Position numbers and translations under genes: made by a program. From positions 1 to 34,169 of the forward strand of contig JAMPIE010000006.1 in assembly GCA_023663135.1 (NCBI GenBank): DNA of 34,169 bases, read 5' to 3'. Source of the DNA: Alloprevotella sp. GTDB taxonomy: Bacteria > Bacteroidota > Bacteroidia > Bacteroidales > Muribaculaceae. This document shows, piece after piece, positions 7,241 through 15,940 of the stretch; the first letter of the stretch is position 1; the number at the start of each line of letters is the position of its first letter. The notes beneath the pieces were generated by a model. That model was not told where the DNA came from. It saw only the letters and a list, made by a program, of their open reading frames with translations, and did not search any database.

Positions 7241-7271
7241 TTGGGCAATTATGTTAATTTTTTTACTTTTG
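7241..7271 (+). promoter_or_regulatory. Promoter of the GH110 gene
   Basis: TTG (7241-7243), a 20-nt spacer and a perfect TACTTTTG -7 box (7264-7271) followed by CG. The transcript would start near 7278, leaving a leader of roughly 18 bases before the ATG at 7296. This also shows that the upstream in-frame ATG at 7251 lies inside the promoter and is not the start. Confidence 0.75.
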
Positions 7272-7295
7272 CGAAAAATCAATCAAAAAACGCAA

Positions 7296-9104
7296 ATGAA
7301 AAGAATTATAATGATGATGGCTGCTGCTGCCATGGGATGCTGGGCCATGATGGCTGATGTGACGATATCGCTGGCTGATGATTATGGTATCAGACCGGGG
7401 CGGTATGAGAATGTGTCGCCTAAGGTTGCGAAGGCTCTGGAGGATATCAAGTCACGCTATGGCGACGAGGGTGTGACAATCGTGTTTGCGCCCGGACGTT
7501 ATGATTTCCGACCACAGGGAAGCGTGACCAGGGAGTATTTTATTTCTAATCACGATCAGGATAATCCTAAGCGGGTGGGCATAGCCATCGAGGATTGGGA
7601 TAATGTGACAATAGAGGGGAGCGGGGCCGACTTTGTGTTTCATGGGCGGATGCTGCCTGTGGCGGTGACGTCATCGGCCAATTGCAGCCTCAAGGGATTT
7701 AGCATTGATTTTGAGCGGCCGCATATCACGCAGGTGGAGGTGGAGGAGAATGGCCCTGAGGGGATAGTGTTTAAGGTGGCACCATGGTCGGAGGGATATG
7801 CTGACAAGAGGGGGAGCTTCAGCGTGAAGGGGGAAGGCTGGGAGCTTAGTCCCCGCAGCGGCATAGCGTTTGACCCCGTGACGCGCCATCTTGTCTATCG
7901 CACGAGCGACCTTGGCTGCAAGCTCGATAGCGTGATAGCTTTGAAGCCAAAGGGGACATTTCGCGCACCGAAATGGAAGGATGGACGGTTGCCGGTCGGG
8001 ACAATTGTTGCGCTCAGAGGGTGGGGGAGACCCACGCCCGGAATCTTTTTGAGTGAAGATCGTGAGACGGAACTCAAGGATGTGAAGGTGCATTATGCCG
8101 AGGGAATGGGGCTGCTGGCGCAGATGTGTGACGGAGTGAGCCTCGATGGTTTTGGAGTGTGTCTACGCGGCGAAGAGGATCGCCGCTACTTCACTACGCA
8201 GGCTGATGCCACCCATTTCTCGGGGTGTAAGGGTATAATAAGCTCTACTAACGGCCTGTATGAAGGGATGATGGACGATGCCATCAATGTCCACGGTACA
8301 TATCTAAAAGTTGAAAAGCGGGAAGATGCGCGGACGGTTACGGCACGGTATATGCACTCACAGAGCTATGGATTTCTGTGGGGTGAGGCTGGCGACACGG
8401 TGCAGATTGTGAGCGCAGCAACCATGGAAGCCATGCCGACTCTCTATACCATAGAGAAGATAGAACCGATAGATAAGGCCGAGATAGCCGGAGCCAAGAA
8501 ATTTCGCATCAGGTTTTCGGCCGACCTTCCCGAGGGGGTAGGCGCCGATGGGTTGCCCTATGGACTTGAGAATCTGACATGGACTCCTGAGGTGTATTTT
8601 GCCGATAATATTATAAGGAATAACCGAGCGAGGGGGTCGCTGTTTAGCACGCCGAGACATACGGTGGTGGAGCGCAATCTGTTTGACCACACGTCGGGGA
8701 CGGCGATACTCTTGTGTGGCGACTGTATGGGATGGTATGAGACAGGCGCATGCCACGACGTGACCATCCGCAGCAATCGGTTTATCAACTCACTGACCAA
8801 TATGTTTCAGTTTACCGAAGCCGTGATCTCGATTTATCCGGAGATACATAACCTTGAGGATCAACGCGAATATTTTCATAGCGGGATAGTGATAGAAGAC
8901 AACGACTTTGAGACCTTTGACCATCCGCTGTTGTATGCCAAATCAACAGACGGGCTCATCTTTAGCCGCAATCGGGTGAGAATGAACAAGGATTATAATC
9001 CATTTCATCGCAACAGGTATAACTTTAAGTTTCAACGCTGCCGCAATGTGACGATAGAAGATAATAATGAGCTGCCCACGTCTCCGTCGATAAGGATAGA
9101 ATAA
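7296..9104 (+). CDS. Glycoside hydrolase family 110 alpha-1,3-galactosidase
   Basis: A 602-residue secreted enzyme with a signal peptide (about residues 1-20) and a parallel beta-helix body. Strongly conserved GH110 blocks are visible: DDAINVHGTY near residue 326, a FSTPRHTVVERNLFDHTSG block, then ILLCGDCMGWYETGAC, and TNMFQFTEAVISIYPEI. GH110 enzymes invertingly remove terminal alpha-1,3-linked galactose, as in B blood-group or linear Gal-alpha-1,3-Gal structures of host glycans. Whether this one needs the branched fucose cannot be read here. It stands alone: no SusC/SusD pair or other glycosidase gene adjoins it. It converges on dnaB with only one base between the stop codons. Confidence 0.93.
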   Translation: MKRIIMMMAAAAMGCWAMMADVTISLADDYGIRPGRYENVSPKVAKALEDIKSRYGDEGVTIVFAPGRYDFRPQGSVTREYFISNHDQDNPKRVGIAIEDWDNVTIEGSGADFVFHGRMLPVAVTSSANCSLKGFSIDFERPHITQVEVEENGPEGIVFKVAPWSEGYADKRGSFSVKGEGWELSPRSGIAFDPVTRHLVYRTSDLGCKLDSVIALKPKGTFRAPKWKDGRLPVGTIVALRGWGRPTPGIFLSEDRETELKDVKVHYAEGMGLLAQMCDGVSLDGFGVCLRGEEDRRYFTTQADATHFSGCKGIISSTNGLYEGMMDDAINVHGTYLKVEKREDARTVTARYMHSQSYGFLWGEAGDTVQIVSAATMEAMPTLYTIEKIEPIDKAEIAGAKKFRIRFSADLPEGVGADGLPYGLENLTWTPEVYFADNIIRNNRARGSLFSTPRHTVVERNLFDHTSGTAILLCGDCMGWYETGACHDVTIRSNRFINSLTNMFQFTEAVISIYPEIHNLEDQREYFHSGIVIEDNDFETFDHPLLYAKSTDGLIFSRNRVRMNKDYNPFHRNRYNFKFQRCRNVTIEDNNELPTSPSIRIE

Positions 9105-9105
9105 A

Positions 9106-10686
9106 TCAGAACGGAGTCGGAGATAAGTCGACGGTGGGCGTGAAGTAATCTTGTCCACCATCGGCCTTAGGTGGAAGGGAATCAGAGGCCGCCGATCCGG
9201 AGAACTTGCTGAAGTCGATGCCGGAGGCGGCCGTCGCCGGAGAGTCGGCATAGGCATCAGCATTGTCCCAATTCTCAAAGCGAGCAAACTTGGCTTTGAA
9301 GCGCATCTTCACATCGTCGACACGACCCGATCTGTGCTTAGCCACGATAAATTCGGCAAGGCCGCGGATGTCGTTTCCGGCGGCATCGGTGTCGGAGCGG
9401 AGGTAATATTCGGGTCGGTGAATGAAACAGACGATGTCGGCATCTTGCTCGATGGCGCCGCTCTCACGCAAGTCGCTCAGCTGAGGTCGCTTGCCTTCCT
9501 TAGAGTCGCCACGGCTCTCTACCGAGCGATTGAGCTGTGAGAGAGCCACGATAGGTATGTTAAGCTCCTTGGCGAGCTGCTTAAGTGAGCGAGAAATCAT
9601 GCTGACCTCCTGCTCTCGGGAGCCGAAGCGCATGCCGGAGGCGTTCATGAGCTGGAGATAGTCGATGATGATCATCTTCACCTGATGCTCGCGCACCAGA
9701 CGCCTGGCTTTGGTGCGTAGCTCAAAGATTGAGAGCGAAGAAGTGTCGTCGATATAAAGTTGGGCGCCATATAGATGCTTAATGCGGGCCATGAGCTGAT
9801 TCCATTCGGCCTGGCTGAGCTGACCGCTCTTGATTTTCTCGCCCTCGAGCTCGCAGACGTTGGATATTAGACGGTTAACCAACTGTAGGTTAGACATCTC
9901 AAGAGAGAACACAGCCACTGGGATATTATAGTTGATGGCCATATTCTTAGCCATGGAGAGGACAAAGGCAGTCTTGCCCATGGCGGGACGTGCTGCGATG
10001 ATGATGAGGTCGGAGTTTTGCCAGCCGGATGTGAGCTTGTCGAGCTCGTGGAAGCCGCTCTCGAGGCCAGAGAGGCCGGAGGCTCGATTGGCGGCAGCCT
10101 CAATCTGAGCCACCACTTGGCCGATGACGGGATCGATTTGCGTTACATCTTTCTTGACATTACGCTGAGAAATCTCGAAGAGGCGGCCCTCGGCCTCTTG
10201 GAGCAGATCGTCAACGTCGTTGCTCTCGTCAAAAGCCTTTTTTTGGACTTCGGCAGAAAAAGAGATGAGCTCGCGTGCCAGATATTTCTGAGCCACGATG
10301 CGAGCATGATATTCGACATTGGCAGCCGAGGCAACCCTCATAGTGAGCCCCGAGACAAAGGCCGGCCCACCCACCTCCTCAAGAGTGCCGTCGGCTCGGA
10401 GCTGTTCGGTGACAGTGAGCATATCGATAGGGCGCTGCGAAGCACCGAGGCTCTGGATAGCCTCGTAGATTTTGCGGTCGACCGGCTCGTAGAAACATTC
10501 GGGCTTAAGGAGGTCGCAGACGGAAGAGTAGGCATCTTTCTCGAGCATCAGAGCGCCGAGGACAGCCTGCTCCAGGTCGGTATCGGCCGGCTGGGGTCGG
10601 CCGCCGGTTTCGTAGAGGCTCTGATGCTCAGGCTTTCGGCGGAAAGAGCCTCCGTTGTTTTGAGATGGCGAAGATGAGATTGGCAT
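9106..10686 (-). CDS. dnaB: Replicative DNA helicase DnaB
   Basis: A 526-residue full-length hexameric 5'-3' replicative helicase. The N-terminal DnaB domain begins at PADTDLEQAVLGALM (about residues 33-47). The RecA-like domain has Walker A ARPAMGKT (232-239), Walker B MIIIDYLQLM (about 339-348) and downstream conserved blocks with LSQLNRSVE and LRESGAIEQDAD. No intein interrupts it. The C-terminal acidic/proline tail is typical of Bacteroidetes homologues. The start at 10686 follows a -7 box ending 8 bases upstream, so the mRNA leader may be only a few bases long. Confidence 0.97.
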   Translation of the reverse strand: MPISSSPSQNNGGSFRRKPEHQSLYETGGRPQPADTDLEQAVLGALMLEKDAYSSVCDLLKPECFYEPVDRKIYEAIQSLGASQRPIDMLTVTEQLRADGTLEEVGGPAFVSGLTMRVASAANVEYHARIVAQKYLARELISFSAEVQKKAFDESNDVDDLLQEAEGRLFEISQRNVKKDVTQIDPVIGQVVAQIEAAANRASGLSGLESGFHELDKLTSGWQNSDLIIIAARPAMGKTAFVLSMAKNMAINYNIPVAVFSLEMSNLQLVNRLISNVCELEGEKIKSGQLSQAEWNQLMARIKHLYGAQLYIDDTSSLSIFELRTKARRLVREHQVKMIIIDYLQLMNASGMRFGSREQEVSMISRSLKQLAKELNIPIVALSQLNRSVESRGDSKEGKRPQLSDLRESGAIEQDADIVCFIHRPEYYLRSDTDAAGNDIRGLAEFIVAKHRSGRVDDVKMRFKAKFARFENWDNADAYADSPATAASGIDFSKFSGSAASDSLPPKADGGQDYFTPTVDLSPTPF

Positions 10687-10694
10687 ATTGAAGG

Positions 10695-10702
10695 CAAAGG
10701 TA
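10695..10702 (-). promoter_or_regulatory. Bacteroidetes -7 box of dnaB
   Basis: A perfect TACCTTTG on the minus strand ends 8 bases before the dnaB ATG. No convincing -33 TTTG lies at the usual 19-21 nt distance, so the call rests on the -7 box and its position alone. Confidence 0.5.
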
Positions 10703-10753
10703 AGTAAATTTTGACTTTCATATGCGCCATTGGAGGCAAAAAATATTTATCAC

Positions 10754-10790
10754 AAAAAGGGGCCGACGATGTAAATGTAGTCGCCGGCCC
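10754..10790 (-). terminator. Intrinsic terminator after the receptor pseudogene
   Basis: On the minus strand the stem GGGCCGGCGA pairs with TCGTCGGCCC (one mismatch), with a roughly 10-nt loop, followed by CTTTTT. This is a classical hairpin plus U-tract, about 40 bp after the stop codon at 10828. Confidence 0.7.
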
Positions 10791-10827
10791 GCCGCTATAG
10801 GAAAAAGTAAATAAATTATGTGTGAGC

Positions 10828-13057
10828 TTATTTGAGGATAGCTGAAGATGCCTCGCCTTGTTGGCCCACTTCATTGCCGCGTCTAACCTTCTTACCATAG
10901 CCAATGGTGTAAGTCACGGCAAAATTGAGGCGAGGATGATAGTAGGTGTCGTCGCCCACTGAGCGGTAGGAATAATATTCGCTCGTATACGTCTCGGTGT
11001 AAAGATCCCAGCCTCGGTTAAAGATGTTGTAGGCACTGAAACGCAGATTCCATGAGCCATTGCCCCAACCGGCCGTAAGCCAATACAGATTACGTGGACG
11101 GATGATGCTGTTATCCACCTCGTCCATTTTCTTTTCGGGAGAGTAATAATAGACGTTGAAATACCAATGGCCTAAATAAAGATTAGCGCCTCCACTGCAT
11201 GAAAAAGCGTTGTAGCTTCGGTCATATATTCCGGTATGGTTGTAAAATGTCTGGCGCGGCCCGACATTGAGTTGCAGCTTGCCGTCAAAGAGTTTGAGTG
11301 TCGCATTAAGGGAAATGTTGGTGCGGTAAAATTTACCGTTGTTGAGGGTTGAACGAAGCAAAGCTTGTCCGTTATCGTAAGGAGTATATATAATTTTTCT
11401 ACTCCTGAATTGCTGGTAATTTGCTACTTGACCACTGAAATACAGGCTGTTTGAAGGAAGATATGAATAGCTGCTGTTCATGAAGTCGGAGCCGCTATAA
11501 TTGAGGCTGCTGAAATTGCCATAAGAGCCACCGGAGAGCATGCCCGAGTGGCGATTGCCCCACTGTTTTGAGAGGCCGAAGTCTATCGAATAAGAGGTGG
11601 CATTCTCGAAGGCTTTACGGTTGATCATGGTAGGATCATTGATGGTTGAATATAGCGTAAGATCGTTGCGATGAGTGTAGCGAAGCGAGGGGGTGATACT
11701 TATATCCATGCCCATAGGTAGCGGCTTGTAAAAATAACCTGAATAGGAGAGGGAATTAGACCTCCAGGGATTGGAATTGGAATAAGAATAATCACGTGAA
11801 GGGTCGTCGGAATATCTGAGCGAGCCGGAGTAGCTGTTTTCCGGGGCACTCGAATGGGTGAAACCGACGGTGTTGACAAGCTGTATTTTATCGTTGGAAT
11901 ATGTAGACCTGAATGTTATGGGGAAGGTGTTTCTCTTCACGTATGCTAAGTCGACGCTCTCATCGCGTGTGATGATTCGCTGTGAGCCGAGATGGTCGGC
12001 AAGACGGTATTTTTCCGATATGTTCCGCCCGGTGTGATGGGAGCTGCTGTTGGACGCTCCCGCATATATGTCATAGGTCATGCTTTTGTATGCAAACTTA
12101 CTAAAGACATTGGCATAGCTCTGTAAGCCTGTGAGCACGCTTTAGTCAACCGAGCCCTTGGTGTATCCGCCATATTCATATTGGTGGACAATGAAATTTA
12201 TCACCTTGCGGGCGCCCCCATAGCGGGCGTCAGTGGGATATTGGATATACTCAACCCGACGGACGTCGGCAGTGCGCAGCCCTTTCTGCTCCTCTTCCGA
12301 AGCCGGCAGCGAATTGATGAACACTTTGACCGACTCTCCGGCCATATCGGAAAGCTCGCCGCCGGGACCCACATTAATCTGTGGAATGGCCATGGCTCTG
12401 AGCAGATCTACGGCATCCATGGCTGAATTTTTCTGGCGTGACGATGGCATGTAGACCGTACGGTCGGAAAGCATATGAACATCATCGGCCGTCACTGATA
12501 CCCCCTTGAGCTTGATGGGGAGATTAATCATAGTGATGTTACCAAGGTCAAGTGATTCAGGCACAAAAGAGCGAGTGCGGTAGCCAACGCAGCTCACCTT
12601 GGCAATGATATTCTTTCGGTCGCAAGGAATTTTGAAGGCACCATTGGCGTCGGTAACGGCATAAGTGACCAACACCGAATCGTTACCGGCCAGAAACATC
12701 ACAGTGGCCCCCCTCGATAGCGTGGCCGGCAACGTTTCTCACCTTGCCATGATAGAGATATCGGCCATGTTGCAACGCTTCGGCAAAAATGGCGCCATCA
12801 CGCTGAGTAACCGTTATAGGATTAAGCCCAACCGCGATGCGAACAGCTTCAAGAGGATCGTCGGTAGATATGCGTGCTGAGGTCTGATAAGTCTCTATCT
12901 CATTATATATAAAATTGATATTAGCATCAGGGTGATCTTCACTTATTACGGCAATGGCATCTGAAAGAGGCGCATTGGAAAAATGATAGACATACTTTTG
13001 GGCACACAAGCAAAGAGCAATGGGGAGCGAGGCCAGTAATGCGATGATGCGAAACAT
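10828..13057 (-). pseudogene. TonB-type outer-membrane receptor, broken by one frameshift and one in-frame stop
   Basis: The intact ancestor would be about 742 residues. The 5' part (from 13057) has a signal peptide and an STN (secretin/TonB short) domain, then a carboxypeptidase-regulatory-like domain (KVRNVAGHAIEG). At a run of six C (12708-12713) one extra base shifts the frame: AIEG should continue as ATVMFLAGNDSVLVTYAVTD, which is found in the next frame. A plug-like region follows, ending VHQYEYGGYTKGSVD and then an in-frame TAA at 12142-12144. After it the same frame continues through a long beta-barrel (SVLTGLQSYANVFSKF to the C terminus, rich in alternating aromatic strands). It is third in the sigma/anti-sigma/receptor cassette. 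Fragments could still be made, but no complete receptor can. Confidence 0.85.
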
Positions 13058-13075
13058 TTTCAGGTTGGAATAAAA

Positions 13076-13729
13076 TTAGTTGACTACTATTTTTGAGCCG
13101 TTCAAATTGATGTCAATCTGCTCGAAATTGTTGAGTTGACCAACGACCTCGTCAATGGACAATGATGGATCCCAATTGAAGAAGAGGCGCAACTGACGAG
13201 AATTCTTTCCCTTATATACAACTTCGGCACCGTAATGGCGACAAATGACATTAAGAATCTCGGCAAGAGATTTGTCTTTGAAGGTGATAACTGATACCAC
13301 CGTGGCCGAATCGGTCGGAGCGACAAGAGCTATAGAGTAAGGGGCTCTTGCAATGGAGACGTCGGAAGAGGCTGGATGATCAGAGACCATAGCCTCTGAT
13401 TTAGATGATGGTGATATGACAGAAAAGGAGATACCGGCAGCAACAGCAGCCAGCGACACAACAGCAGTAGTGATTGCCGCGGCAGACAGGCGGCGCCCCA
13501 GGAGCCGAGATAGGAGCGGACGCTGCTGATTATGAAGATGGCAAGCAGCAAACCGCTGCCACTCCGAGTCGGTTTCGGGCACGGGCTTCTTGGCCATATA
13601 GGAACGGGAAGCGGCCATAAGATGGTAGGCTATGCGTAGCTCGGGGTCAGAGAGCATCTCGAGCAGATCCTCGTCGGAGTAACTGTCGGTGTGCTCAATC
13701 GCATCAAGAAGACGGTCAAATTTATCCAT
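13076..13729 (-). CDS. FecR-like anti-sigma factor with DUF4974 domain
   Basis: A 217-residue single-pass membrane protein. The cytoplasmic N-terminal region (about 1-80) includes a helical EDLLEMLSDPELR segment, followed by one transmembrane helix (about 82-105) and a periplasmic C-terminal DUF4974 domain from ITFKDKSLAEILNVICRHYG (about 148) to the end. The usual FecR middle domain is almost absent; only about 40 residues separate membrane and DUF4974. Proteins of this kind hold an ECF sigma factor until a TonB receptor signals through the STN domain. The gene itself looks intact, but both partners next to it are broken, so it probably has no function left. It starts 2 bp after the sigma gene. 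Confidence 0.85.
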   Translation of the reverse strand: MDKFDRLLDAIEHTDSYSDEDLLEMLSDPELRIAYHLMAASRSYMAKKPVPETDSEWQRFAACHLHNQQRPLLSRLLGRRLSAAAITTAVVSLAAVAAGISFSVISPSSKSEAMVSDHPASSDVSIARAPYSIALVAPTDSATVVSVITFKDKSLAEILNVICRHYGAEVVYKGKNSRQLRLFFNWDPSLSIDEVVGQLNNFEQIDINLNGSKIVVN

Positions 13730-13731
13730 CG

Positions 13732-14214
13732 TTATTCTCGTAGGGTTTGACGTAAGATATCAAGGGCATGACGAATATGCCGATAGACAGCCACTTCACT
13801 TATGCCCAACGTCTGAGCAATCTCTCTGTATTTCAGACCGTCGCGATAGCGAAGCGTAATCACACGCCGACATTGGTCGGAAGGGAGGCGAGTCATCTAT
13901 GATGCAATTAGCTCAAAAGTGTCCTCATCGGGCCAATCGTTATCGCTACACTCATCCTCAACCATGATGTAAAGATTGTGGATGCGATCGCGTGTCGAGA
14001 GACTGCGAAGATGGTTAAGGCAGCTGTTGCGCAGAGCACGAGTCAGATAGGACTCGTTAATGTCGTTGTTGTCGGCCAAAAGGAGCGATGCAAACAGATC
14101 GTGGACAATGTCGCGAGCCGCCTCCACATCGTGGACCAGGCTCACTGCCATATCCAGCGACGAAGCATAGCATTTGCGGAACAATCGCTCTATCTGGTCG
14201 GTTGAAGTCGTCAT
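13732..14214 (-). pseudogene. ECF sigma-70 factor with in-frame TAG stop
   Basis: The full frame is 160 codons plus the terminal stop at 13732. Residues 1-105 hold sigma region 2 (SLVHDVEAARDIVHDLFASL and SYLTRALRNSCLNHLRS). The frame is then stopped by TAG at 13897-13899, right after FELIAS. Beyond it the same frame runs on as MTRLPSDQCRRVITLRYRDG then LKYREIAQTLGIS, an unmistakable region 4, to a natural stop just before the anti-sigma gene. A single substitution (for example CAG to TAG) explains it. Without region 4 the product cannot recognise -35-type elements. An alternative is restart at the ATG directly after the TAG, which would make a region-4-only fragment. Confidence 0.85.
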
Positions 14215-14292
14215 ACACTATAAAGACACGTGAGATAGTGGTTTTCCTAACCCCAATGGACTAAAAAATTAATAAAGGTAGACAAAAATGAG

Positions 14293-14300
14293 TATCTTTG
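14293..14300 (+). promoter_or_regulatory. Bacteroidetes -7 box of ispE
   Basis: A perfect TATCTTTG followed by CG, ending 8 bases before the ATG at 14309. It rules out the in-frame ATG at 14288, which lies upstream of the box, as a start. The leader would be a few bases at most. No clear -33 box is visible. Confidence 0.6.
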
Positions 14301-14308
14301 CGGCCATC

Positions 14309-15181
14309 ATGATAGTTTTTCCTAATGCAAAAATCAACTTAGGTCTCCGCATCACCTCCCGTCGCCCAGATGGCTACCATATGATAGAGAGCTTAATGGT
14401 GGCGCTTCCATGGCACGACGTGCTTGAAGGCGTGGCCGGACAAGGCCCGAGCCACACCCTCACAGTGACAGGGCGGCAGGTGGACTGCCCCGTGGAAAAA
14501 AATCTTGTGATGAAGTCCATCTCGGCCCTTGAGGCCGAGATAAGGGAGCCGTTACCCCCGCTTGACCTGTACCTAAGGAAGATAATCCCCGACGGCGCCG
14601 GATTAGGGGGTGGAAGCGCCGATGCTACTTTTGCCATCAAGCTTGTCGATAGCCTACTTAGCCTCGGGCTGACAGAAGATCGCCTATGCCGAGTGGCCGC
14701 GAAGGTAGGAGCCGACTGTCCGTTCTTTATATATAATAAGGTGTCATCGGCCACTGGAATAGGCACCGACCTCACCCCTTCAGCTTCGGCCGACGAGGCA
14801 CTAAGAAAACTCTCTCCCATAGTTGTTGTTGCAAAACCGCCGGAGAGCATATCGACGCGCGAAGCATATGCCGGCATCACTCCCCGACCGCTTGACGGCC
14901 CCTTGCCTTGGGAGATAGTGTCGACTCTCCCTCCGAAAGAATGGGAAACAGCCGGCCTGGTCAACGACTTTGAGTCAACAGTGGCAGTGAAATGCCCATC
15001 AGTTAAGAGAATAAAAGAGAAGATGCAGACTCTTGGAGCCATATATTGCTCAATGAGTGGGAGCGGGAGTGCCGTCTATGGCTTGTTTGACAAAGGAAGC
15101 GACATTTTGTCAGCCCCCTTAGACGAAATCTTCCCGAAATGTGACACAATGGTGTCACCGCTCTTCCCGAAGATGGCCTGA
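14309..15181 (+). CDS. ispE: 4-diphosphocytidyl-2-C-methyl-D-erythritol kinase
   Basis: A 290-residue GHMP-family kinase that phosphorylates the 2-hydroxyl of CDP-methylerythritol in the non-mevalonate isoprenoid pathway. The N terminus FPNAKINLGLRITSRRPDGY is the IspE hallmark, and the ATP-binding loop GAGLGGGSADA sits at residues 96-106. The third GHMP motif near the C terminus is MSGSGSAVYGLF. The start is fixed by family alignment and by the -7 box just upstream. It is divergent from the decayed sigma gene. Confidence 0.95.
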   Translation: MIVFPNAKINLGLRITSRRPDGYHMIESLMVALPWHDVLEGVAGQGPSHTLTVTGRQVDCPVEKNLVMKSISALEAEIREPLPPLDLYLRKIIPDGAGLGGGSADATFAIKLVDSLLSLGLTEDRLCRVAAKVGADCPFFIYNKVSSATGIGTDLTPSASADEALRKLSPIVVVAKPPESISTREAYAGITPRPLDGPLPWEIVSTLPPKEWETAGLVNDFESTVAVKCPSVKRIKEKMQTLGAIYCSMSGSGSAVYGLFDKGSDILSAPLDEIFPKCDTMVSPLFPKMA

Positions 15182-15298
15182 ACGATAATAGGCGGGAGAT
15201 TGTTAACAAAATGAAGCCAGTCCGCGACTTTGGCAGCATATTTGCTGCAACCTACAGAAAGAGGCAGCTTCAGACACCTCCCCAAAACACCCATCATC

Positions 15299-15916
15299 AT
15301 GACCGACCAACAGAAAAGAGAGACCACCTCACCCGATATTAATAATCTCGGTGCCGACGCCGAGACCTTTGACAACGTCCCCGAAGCAGCCGCCGAGGCA
15401 AGTCAAGGGGTAGAAGCCCTTGAGGCCGAGGCCGCCGACGAGATGACACAGGTAGAAACCCTGTCAAAACAGCTCCTTGAGAAAGAAGAAGCCTTGGCCA
15501 AAGAAAAGAAAGAATATCTCTTCCTTATGGCCGAGTTTGACAACTTCCGAAAACGCACACTTAGGGAAAAGAGCGAGTTGATAAAAAACGCCGCCGAGAG
15601 CGCGCTTAAGGGTCTACTTCCTATCGTCGACGACTTTGAGCGGGGCCTTGAAGCCACCGCCACCGCCAGCGACTCCGATGCCATCCGTCAAGGGATGGAG
15701 TTGATATACAACAAGCTGGTTAAATATCTGTCGCAAAACGGAGTGACAGCCATAGAGTCGACCGGCAAGCCTTTTGATGCAGACCTCCATGAGGCGATAG
15801 CCAACGTGCCGGTGGAAGACCCCGAGCTCAAAGGCAAGGTAATAGACACGCTCACAAAAGGATATAAGCTCAATGATAAAGTGCTTCGCCACGCCAAAGT
15901 GGCAGTAGGCCAGTAA
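15299..15916 (+). CDS. grpE: Nucleotide exchange factor GrpE
   Basis: A 205-residue DnaK co-chaperone. Residues about 1-50 are an acidic disordered leader. Residues 50-100 form the long dimerising coiled coil (KEKKEYLFLMAEFDNFRKRT is the family signature). The beta domain follows with FDADLHEAIANVPVED and the conserved ending KVLRHAKVAVG. The start MTDQQKRE at 15299 excludes an upstream, poorly conserved in-frame leader. It is followed by dnaJ after 24 bp, forming a grpE-dnaJ operon without dnaK, as is usual in Bacteroidetes. A short hairpin GCAGCA-TATT-TGCTGC lies in the leader region near 15235. Confidence 0.96.
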   Translation: MTDQQKRETTSPDINNLGADAETFDNVPEAAAEASQGVEALEAEAADEMTQVETLSKQLLEKEEALAKEKKEYLFLMAEFDNFRKRTLREKSELIKNAAESALKGLLPIVDDFERGLEATATASDSDAIRQGMELIYNKLVKYLSQNGVTAIESTGKPFDADLHEAIANVPVEDPELKGKVIDTLTKGYKLNDKVLRHAKVAVGQ

Positions 15917-15940
15917 ATGCTCTCACATGACAAAAAACCT

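Noticed and set aside
13897..13899. TAG in the sigma gene as evidence for stop-codon recoding
   Set aside because: The adjacent receptor is broken by TAA and a frameshift, and the host carries a normal RF1 gene, so ordinary decay is simpler.
15234..15249. Hairpin GCAGCA-TATT-TGCTGC upstream of grpE as a CIRCE/HrcA site
   Set aside because: It does not match the CIRCE consensus (TTAGCACTC-N9-GAGTGCTAA) and is short; regulatory meaning unclear.
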